DNA from: Topomyia yanbarensis
Lineage: Eukaryota > Arthropoda > Insecta > Diptera > Culicidae
DNA length: 64,000 nucleotides
Reading direction: 5' to 3'
NCBI RefSeq assembly: GCF_030247195.1
Contig: NC_080671.1
Location: 97,451,845 to 97,515,844 of the forward strand
This document shows positions 57,168 to 64,000 of the stretch, in pieces (within the stretch, counting starts at the first letter, position 1; every line of letters begins with the position of its first letter). A program made the position numbers and the translations under genes. The notes under the pieces are model-generated. The model saw only the letters and a list, made by a program, of their open reading frames with translations, was not told the origin of the DNA and ran no database searches.

Positions 57168-58094
57168 CTAGCTGTGAAAACGGCGTTCTACGAGGGTTCT
57201 GGAGGCCCCCATGATGACTTCTGGATCATCGATGCCATAAAGATGTACGACGTACCTTTCAGTCGAATGACGCTTGGCTGTACTGTAGTACAACTCGTCA
57301 CAGCGATTATTTTCGGAAAAGGGTGCGGGACTTGTGCCAATAGCTTCTAACTCCAAAAACAACTGAAGTGCGGCTTTCAAATAGTCGTTGATAATGGATA
57401 GATTGCAGATCCGGGGAATGCAGGTAAATTTATTGAACACTGGACCAGAGACCGCCCAGCCGAATGGCGTTACAACCTCCCACAGAACATCGTTAACGAG
57501 CGAGATCTTCCTACCGGTATGAATTTCCCAGAAGGCCTTTCTTCTGATGACGAGGTCAATTCTTCCTGGGACACAGAACTGTGGATCTACTAATTCAATG
57601 TGCGGAAATTTCGACGCCGACATATCGACCAACATGGTCGGCAGCTCTGCGGATGGCTGCTTCAGAAAGAGAAACTCGAGTTTCGTGGAGAAGGGCTGAG
57701 TTCTCGATTTAACGGAGACGGCGATGGCATTTTTCACCCTTTGTGTTGACAGACCGATTCCTGCAACCGAAATGTCGACCTAGGTTTAACTGCTGAGAAC
57801 CTTCGCTAACTGACCAGAGATGAAGTTGAACATTGACGCCGAGTCGAGTAGAGCACGAGCCCTCTGTTCCTTGGCATGATCATCATCAACGTTGAGAACA
57901 ACTGTTTCCAGTAGAACCATGCTACATACGGTTTGGACCGGCATGCTGACCTGCGGTGGAGCACAACCCAAACTGAACGAAAGCGGTTGGTGAACTGGTG
58001 GAGATTGTTGTGATGATCCCGTAATGGTAGGACTTGAGGACACCTCGAATGAGGAAGAATCGTTGCCGTTTATGGGACGTACGGCACGTAAACT
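57168..58094 (-). pseudogene. pol: BEL-3 protease and linker remnant
   Basis: Minus strand. A retropepsin-like ARALLDSASMFNFIS (about 57800-57860) has the DSAS active site of BEL proteases. A stop near 57786-57780 and a frame change separate it from the best-preserved open piece (57168-57737, 189 codons) with DUF1758 linker signatures such as PTMLVDMSA, VPGRIDLVI and PFGWAVSGP. Confidence 0.8.
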
Positions 58095-58530
58095 TCAACA
58101 TACATCGTTCCTGATTGGGTGGCCAAAGCTCAGACAGTTTCCACACAACGGTTTTGGCGAAACCAGTTCTCGGCGCTGGCGGACATCCGTAGCAGTTGCG
58201 TTAGCTACGAACTTTATCTTCGTGCTCTTCCAAGGTGCCGGTTCCCGTATATCTGTATCGATGGAGTTGAGGATGCGCACGCGCTGGTCCAGGAACTCAA
58301 ACAGTTTCTCTTTCTTAACATCGTCCTGGGTGCTCGTTTTCTCTTACCATGCTAGCAGTGTGGATTGGTCCAACTTGTATGACAGCATGTTCATCAGCGG
58401 CGTATCCCACTGCTCTACAGGCTCATCTAATTTCGCCAACGCCCAGAAAATCGTCGAACAGACTGTGGATGCGCTTATCAGACTCCTGCCTAATCGCTGG
58501 CAACTCGTAGAATGTCCTGAGCCCAACTAA
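58095..58530 (-). pseudogene. gag: BEL-3 gag remnant
   Basis: Minus strand. DUF1759 tail (WDTPLMNMLSYKLDQSTLLAW, read in two parts near 58360-58420), then RVRILNSIDTD and a zinc-knuckle start CGNCLSFGHP near 58110. The N-terminal part and any LTR are absent to the right, where LINE-B begins. Confidence 0.72.
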
Positions 58531-58699
58531 CCTGTAAGCATTGTAACGTAGCCTAATATCTGCTTTTGGCAGATATCCTAGAACACTGAATTATGTCTCC
58601 TACAAAGTTGGAATGTCCACGGATCTCAAAAAAGGGCTATTACGGCGAAGTCGGATTCCAGAAAGGTTTTTTGGAAACCAAATGAGCCCGACTCAGCAA

Positions 58700-59493
58700 C
58701 GATGACCTCCACTGCTCTCGCTCTCCTCCCAACTAGTTACATCGCCTGTTTTACATCCTGTATTGCCGTTCCCAAAGTTGTCGCACATTCCGAGCAGTTT
58801 CTCTACGTTTACTACCAGAAAGTGAGAGGAATGAGAACGAAAACACAAGATTTTCATCTAGCTCTTTCTTCTAGTGATTACGACGTCATAGCCTGGCTGC
58901 ACAAAGACATAATAAACGCTGAACTCTCGTCGAACTACGTAATATACCACTGCGACCGCAACTCATCAACCAGTCATCTGCGCCGAGGTGGTGGCGTCCT
59001 AATAGCGGTAAAGAACAACCTAGCAGGTTCGCAGCTAAGCTTGTGTGGAATTGAACGCTTGGAGTAAATCGCCGTGCCTATCACCCTCCCGAATCAATCT
59101 GTATATATTAGGTGTGTTTATTCAAGGTCAAATAGTTATCCAGATTTGTATCACGCGCATGCTAATGCCGTTCAAACAATTCGAGACAATGCTGGCCGCA
59201 CCCACACTGTTCTCGACTTTGCAGACTACAATCTTCCAAACTTTCAGTGGTCGCTCGATAACGATCTAAAATTTTACCTACCCATTAATGCCTCTTCGGA
59301 ACAAGAAATGTAACGGATTCTATGGTTGCAGGCGGTCTGTACCAGATCTGCTCACTGCCGAATGTGAACGGGAGGATCTTGCATTCGTAAACAACACGGA
59401 TATCGCAGAATTACTCGAACCTCCGACTACTAATCTCAACGTCGATCCTCACCACAAACCGTTTGTCCTGCGGCTAGATGTACGTACCAACAC
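58700..59493 (+). pseudogene. LINE-B ORF2 endonuclease, 5' part
   Basis: AP-type endonuclease of a jockey- or CR1-like non-LTR element, which nicks target DNA. YYQKVRGMRTKTQDFHLALS and SDYDVIAWLHKDI (about 58814-58915) are recognisable. The family's Glu-Thr-Trp catalytic box appears to have lost residues here (DVIA runs straight into WLH). RRGGGVLIAVKNNL (58984-59025) and SADCDYNLPNF-like sequence (about 59215) follow in other frames. It is interrupted at 59494 by a MITE. Confidence 0.78.
59486..59493. repeat. 8-bp target-site duplication, left
   Basis: ACCAACAC, identical to 60387-60394. Confidence 0.88.
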
Positions 59494-60386
59494 TAGGGTG
59501 GGACAAAAAATAGAATCCAGCTCCGAGCAACTTTTCAGGTACCATTTAGGTCCTAGAACAACTGTGCAAATTCTTAGCTCGATCTCTGAAACTATATTTT
59601 TGCGCCCACTGGTTAAAGTTTACATGGGATTTTGTATGGGAAAATTAACTTTCGCAAAAAAAATTCCTCCAGGAGTCGCCCATTGCTTCCTAAAAATAAA
59701 TAGTTATGTGACTTTTATAGGCAATTTAACAAAGAAACAATGTCTCGAAAACCACGAAACGATCTGACGCTTGAGAAAAAAGTTATTAAGCAGAAACCGA
59801 TTGATGGTCTGACGATTGATAAAATATTCATTTTTTCTAGCACCACTGCTGTTGGTTATCCAATTATACGCAATTTTGTTTTGATTTTCTCTTAATTTAT
59901 CTTAATTATTTATTTATACTGTTTGGCCTCTTTGCAAGAGTTTTGAGGGATAAATTGAGGCTTCTTTTGTGCATAATAAGAGAAAGTTAAAGATTTTGTA
60001 CATAATTCTCCCGTTAGTAGCAGTGATGCTATGAAAAGTGAAATTTTCATCAATATTCAGGGCATCAATCGGTTTTTGCTTAATAACTTTTTCCACAAGC
60101 ATCAGATCGTTTCGTGGTCTTCTAGGCTTTGTTTCCCTGACAAATTTTCTATAAAAATCAGTTATCTATTTATTTTTAGGATATAACGGGCGACTCTTGG
60201 AAGAATTATTTTGCAAAAGTAGATTTCCCCATACGAAATCCCATGTCAACTTTAAACCGTGGGCGCAAAAATATAGTTTCACCGATCGAACTAAAAATTT
60301 ACAGAGTTGTTCTGGGAGCTAAATGGAACCCAAAAAGTTACTCGGAGCGAAATTTTATTTTTTTCATATAACCATGTCCCACTCTA
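59494..60386. mobile_element. 893-bp foldback MITE inside LINE-B
   Basis: The ends are TAGGGTGGGACA and TGTCCCACTCTA, with the 8-bp duplication ACCAACAC on both sides. The arms (about 59494-59860 and 60010-60386) are long inverted repeats. Each arm carries the same short frame beginning MSRKPRNDLTLEKKVI on the left (59741); the right-arm copy is minus strand, near 60110. The pattern recalls the start of a helix-turn-helix domain. Removing the element and one duplication rejoins the LINE-B sequence. The 8-bp duplication and TAG end favour hAT; a TA target (present inside the ends) cannot be excluded. Confidence 0.8.
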
Positions 60387-60394
60387 ACCAACAC
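60387..60394. repeat. 8-bp target-site duplication, right
   Basis: ACCAACAC, identical to 59486-59493. Confidence 0.88.
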
Positions 60395-62479
60395 TGCACT
60401 GGTGCTGATTCATTTCATTCTATTGATGGCCTTGATTTTGACATCCGCTGCAACTTTGACGAAATCTCCGCACTGATTGCTACTGTCGACTGGACGGATA
60501 TGTGTTGTAATATGCTTGACGAAGCAGTCGCGTTTTTTTATGGCAAAGTATACGATATACTCCGCCAAAAGGTTCCACTGAAGCGAGTTAACAGGAGGGT
60601 GGATTTCAAATGTCTATGGTGGAACGCTGAGATTCGCCGTTTGCGTAATGCCCTGCGAAAACAACGCAAGTGTTATTTCCGCCAATCAGACGAAAACAAA
60701 GTTACTCTTCGACGGACAGAACTGCAATACGAAACTGCCCGGAATTTCGCTTTTCGTGAGCAATGTGCAAAATAGCATTCGTGATCACTCTGCAACATTT
60801 TTGAAATTCATTAGTAGCAGAAAACGATCCGGTAGTACTCCCACCGACGTTTTCCTTGGAAACGCAAGCGAACAGTCTCCAGCGGATGCCGTAAATTTGT
60901 TTGCGGATTTCTTTCGCGGAGTGTTTAGAAGCGACTATACCGTTTCTTCGGAAGAGTATTTGGAAACATTACCATCGTACAACATAAATCTCCCCCGTCC
61001 CACTGTAAGTCGAGCTGACGTCTTGGAGGCTCTGACTGCTGTTCATTCGTTAAACGGGCCTGGCCCCGATTATCTCTCGCCCCAATTTATGAAAAGTTGC
61101 GCCCACATGCTGTCTCTTCCAGTGTGCATCCTTTTCAATCGCTCTCTCGCTGAAGGCATTTTTCCTATCGCCTGGAAAGAAGCTGCAAACGTTCCCATCC
61201 ATAAGGCTGGAAATATTCACAACGTCGAAAATTACTGTATCTCTAAAGATCTCGAAAAGCTGGTCTACAACGTCACGCATGCAGCTGCATCCCACATTAT
61301 CTCGGAGTATCAACACGGATTTGTCACGAAACGATCTACAGCTTCTCACCTGATAGCTTACACTTATAAGTTGTTTCCCGCCGTCGAGAAGCGTCATCAG
61401 GTGGACGCAATTTATATCGACTTTTCAAAAGCTTTCGACAAAGTAACGCACAACATCGCAATCCTGAAAGCGTTTGGTATTTCCCATCTGGCTGGCTAAC
61501 TGATTGCAGTCGTATCTTTCCGATCGCTCGGCATTCGTGAGTATAAGAAACACGCGCTCAAGCGCATTCAGAACACCCACAGGTGTCCTGCAAGGCAGTC
61601 AACTGGGCCTGCGTATTTTTATTTTGTTTATCAACGATATCTGTAGTCGGATCAAGTCTGAGGCATTGTTATACGCGGACGATCTCAAAATCTTTCGAAC
61701 TATCGCTTCGGCACTTGACACCGTAGTGCTTCAAGAAGATATCTGTACTATTCAAGAATGGTGCACGCTTAACGGAATGGAAGTCAACGTTAATAAATGC
61801 AAAGTAATTAGTTTCGGACGCTTGCTTATTCCAGGATGTTATGATTACAGCCTAAAAGGAAGAACAATTGAAAGCGTCGTCTCGATCCGTGACTTGGGAG
61901 TGCTCTTCGAAAGGAAATTAAGCTTTTCCGACCATATCACCGCGACAACTGGTAAGGCTTTCGGAATGCTGGGCTTCTTAAAGCGGAACACGGCGGACTT
62001 CGATAATTTTTACGCACTAAAAGCAATTTACTGTGCCCTGATCAGAAGTGTTCTGTAGTATGCTGTGCAAGTATGGGCACCACACCATGCCGTTCATAGT
62101 GACCGACTAGAACATATACAAAGATGTTTTGTGCGATTCGCCCTCAGGAAACTTCCATGGAATGTTCCAGTTGTATTGCATGTATGCTACTTGGTCGTCA
62201 GATTCTGGTGACTCGCAGTATGTTCCTGCAAAGAGTTTTTGTTTTCGACATGCTGTCAGGTAATATCGACAGTCCTGATCTTCTCTCGGGCGTTAACTTG
62301 TATGCGTCTCCTCGAATTCTTCGTAACTTCACTCTGTTGTCTGTTGTCCCTAGACACCGTACTTCATATGAAAAAATAATCCACAGGAAAGATGTTGCCG
62401 CAGATTTAACGAAGCTTCTTCTGTGTTTGATTTTAACATTTTCAAGCATAGATATAAGTTATTAATAAGAAATATATAG
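60395..62479 (+). pseudogene. LINE-B ORF2 endonuclease end and reverse transcriptase
   Basis: Resumes with the endonuclease tail (DSFHSIDGLDFDIRCN, near 60408-60455). The reverse transcriptase follows: LNGPGPDYLSPQFMKSC (about 61048), YIDFSKAFDKVTHN (61411-61455), PTGVLQGSQLGLRIF (about 61577) and catalytic YADD at 61672-61683. The C-terminal part HHAVHSDRLEHIQRCFVRFA (about 62084-62145) and RILRNFTLLSVVPRHRTSYE (62313-62372) is typical of insect jockey/CR1-like ORF2. The stop at 62477-62479 looks original. Frame changes near 60770, 61500, 62060 and 62180 break it. The QG box carries GSQLG with GLR in place of the usual GSxLGPL. Confidence 0.85.
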
Positions 62480-63654
62480 TCTGATTGGATTCCGATGGAG
62501 CAGTGCTGCCAGGGACAGTCTAGGTTGACGACGAAAAAGGAAATTTTGGTACATCTTCGTTATTTTACTATATTATAGCAAATTGATAAAATCTATCAAT
62601 TTCCACGCAATTGGACTACTGTGAAATTTCTAGAAAAATTGTATTGAGCATCAAAATATAAAAATTGAGCAGCTTCTAGTACTGCGAGGGATTCATCTAT
62701 CTTTGTGAAAAAGGGTTTTTAGTGTTACTTGACACCACCATTTTCAAGAAAAAATAGTTATATACACGAGAAAAAAGTTGGGCACGAGAGGGTTAATGGA
62801 AATAGCGTCGTTCTGGTGGTCAAGTTGGTCTGCCAGATACTGATGAAACGAAGTCAGAACGCAAATCCAGGACATACAAAAGAGTATGAGTATTGCGCCC
62901 CCTCCTTGTTCAAAAGGGCTGTAATCCAATTTACTTCTTGGGAAGTAATATAGAAAATTGGAGTTATTTTGGTGGCAATTCAGTTTCAATTATCTAAAAA
63001 ATGGCAACATTTTGCAAGTTATTTTCGAAAAATACCTCTTTTTAAAATAACATTTTATTCAAAAATGCGTATTCTCGCGAATATTAATACTTTACAGCAA
63101 AACATGATCCTCTAACACGTTTTTAACTAAATATCATTTTTAACGAATTTTTGCACAATAATTTATAAAAAAAACTAATTTTTTTAAAATCATCTATTTT
63201 CAACGAAACGAAATATCAAAGTGCACCCAAGTCTCATCTTCCTGGCTAGTTAGCTGATCGCATAATTAATAGCACTCTTCAGTGCGTGCAACGTTTATTG
63301 TGATTGATTTAAATATTTATTAAAAGCTCGTAGTGCCCGTATCCCGTCATACCGAATCGATCTTTTGTCCAACCGCTCTGCATGCCGGGTTGTTGACTGG
63401 ACAGTCAGCTCCGCAGCAAAATTTATGAAGACGGATGAATGTTTTGATCGACACCCGGTATGGATCGATGCGGGGGATGTCTCCCAGCAGGGGCGATCGG
63501 TTGCGCTTTACAATTGCAATCTCCGCGACTCTTTATGATTCCTCAGCAACTTGGAAACATATTAGCAAACTTTAACCACCGAAGGTGCATCCCAAACATC
63601 TTCGGCCGGCGATGATGATGATGATGATGATGCTGATGATGGCACGGGACAATA
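62480..63654. other. Spacer and GC-richer flank
   Basis: 62480-63250 is AT-rich and may include the LINE-B 3' end; no poly-A or repeated tail was recognised. From about 63250 the DNA becomes GC-richer and low-copy-looking. A GAT run lies at 63611-63640. Confidence 0.45.
63611..63640. repeat. GAT trinucleotide microsatellite
   Basis: About eight to nine GAT units with one GCT interruption. On the minus strand it would encode a Ser run if translated. Confidence 0.9.
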
Positions 63655-63660
63655 GCTTAC

Positions 63661-63985
63661 CTGATGACTGACTGACTGTCTGGAAGGGACTCCCAATAAT
63701 GTTGTTTGATTTACTGATCGATTTGGTCGCTGAAGCTCGCAGGTACACCAACCATGTACGTGACTACTCGGCGGCTCGGCGGCCTGGCTCGGTGGGGGAG
63801 ATGAAATCGAACAAAGGCACCTCGGATACACCCCTTTGATTGATGATGTACGATAACAAGCCCATATTGGATTGGAATTGGAAGTTGCGCACCGAGTCTA
63901 CGCCGAGTTCCAGCAGTTCGGAGTAGGTGGTTAATAGAAAAAAAGAGTTAATTTCTATCACTTTTGTTGAACCATGTACTCCCAT
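63661..63985 (-). other. Possible host exon with splice donor (minus strand)
   Basis: On the minus strand, CAG followed by GTAAGC (donor GT at 63659-63660) is a strong 5' splice site. Two frames are open upstream of it. One (63562-63831) reads straight through the donor as SVSHQ|VS. The other (63764-63985, 73 codons) includes the complex, non-repetitive stretch ELLELGVDSVRNFQFQSNMG and ends at a TAG before the donor. I recognise neither protein. It may be a 5' UTR or coding exon, or chance. The right boundary is open because the window ends. Confidence 0.3.
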
Positions 63986-64000
63986 GGGACCGACAATCGA

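Overview
The window looks like gene-poor, transposon-dense nuclear DNA of an insect, most likely a culicine (Aedes-like) mosquito. The evidence is BEL/Pao retrotransposons with an N-terminal PHD finger, jockey-type non-LTR elements, a tRNA-derived SINE ending in oligo-A, many MITEs with different target-site duplications (TA, TTAA, 5, 8 and 9 bp), AT-rich spacers and no bacterial operon structure. The species call is inference. No intact host protein-coding gene could be supported. The best host candidate is a possible minus-strand exon with a good splice donor at the right edge (63661-63985).

Layout. 1-8400: a non-LTR element (LINE-A) whose ORF1 is split after codon 7 by a complete BEL/Pao element (939-8055, LTRs 939-1546 and 7491-8055, 5-bp duplication GCGGT). 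8401-12541: unrecognised spacer. 12542-20665: clustered DNA-transposon derivatives, including a MULE-like MITE with a 9-bp duplication, a Transib-type foldback whose ends are CACAGTG with a 5-bp duplication, an hAT-like foldback, a 96-bp palindromic MITE, a TTAA-flanked MITE, and a tRNA-derived SINE. 20945-23955: ACGCGG-type repeats and a TA-flanked element inserted into a copy of itself, full of GGGGCAAAATGCACC-type iterons. 24400-27000: GC-richer, low-copy-looking DNA with microsatellites. 27000-35030: AT-rich spacer with two 237-bp MITE copies and a 1-kb element with GGCCGAATGG-type subterminal repeats. 35130-41290: a large nested foldback containing a ~2 kb x 2 near-perfect palindrome with a 15-bp centre, a tRNA-like sequence at the centre and duplicated TATA/initiator modules in each arm; a diverged single relative lies at 43250-44075. 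44244-51668: a TTAA MITE, an hAT-like element with an internal duplication and a hairpin, low-copy DNA, and another TIR element. 51690-58530: two decayed BEL/Pao elements arranged tail to tail. 58700-62479: a decayed LINE (endonuclease plus reverse transcriptase) interrupted by a foldback MITE with an 8-bp duplication. 62480-64000: spacer and the candidate exon.

How the parts relate: almost everything recognisable is mobile or mobile-derived, and much of it is nested (BEL in LINE, MITE in LINE, MITE in foldback, element in its own copy), so relative ages can be read from insertion order. All identities and boundaries were judged by eye; no alignment or database search was run.
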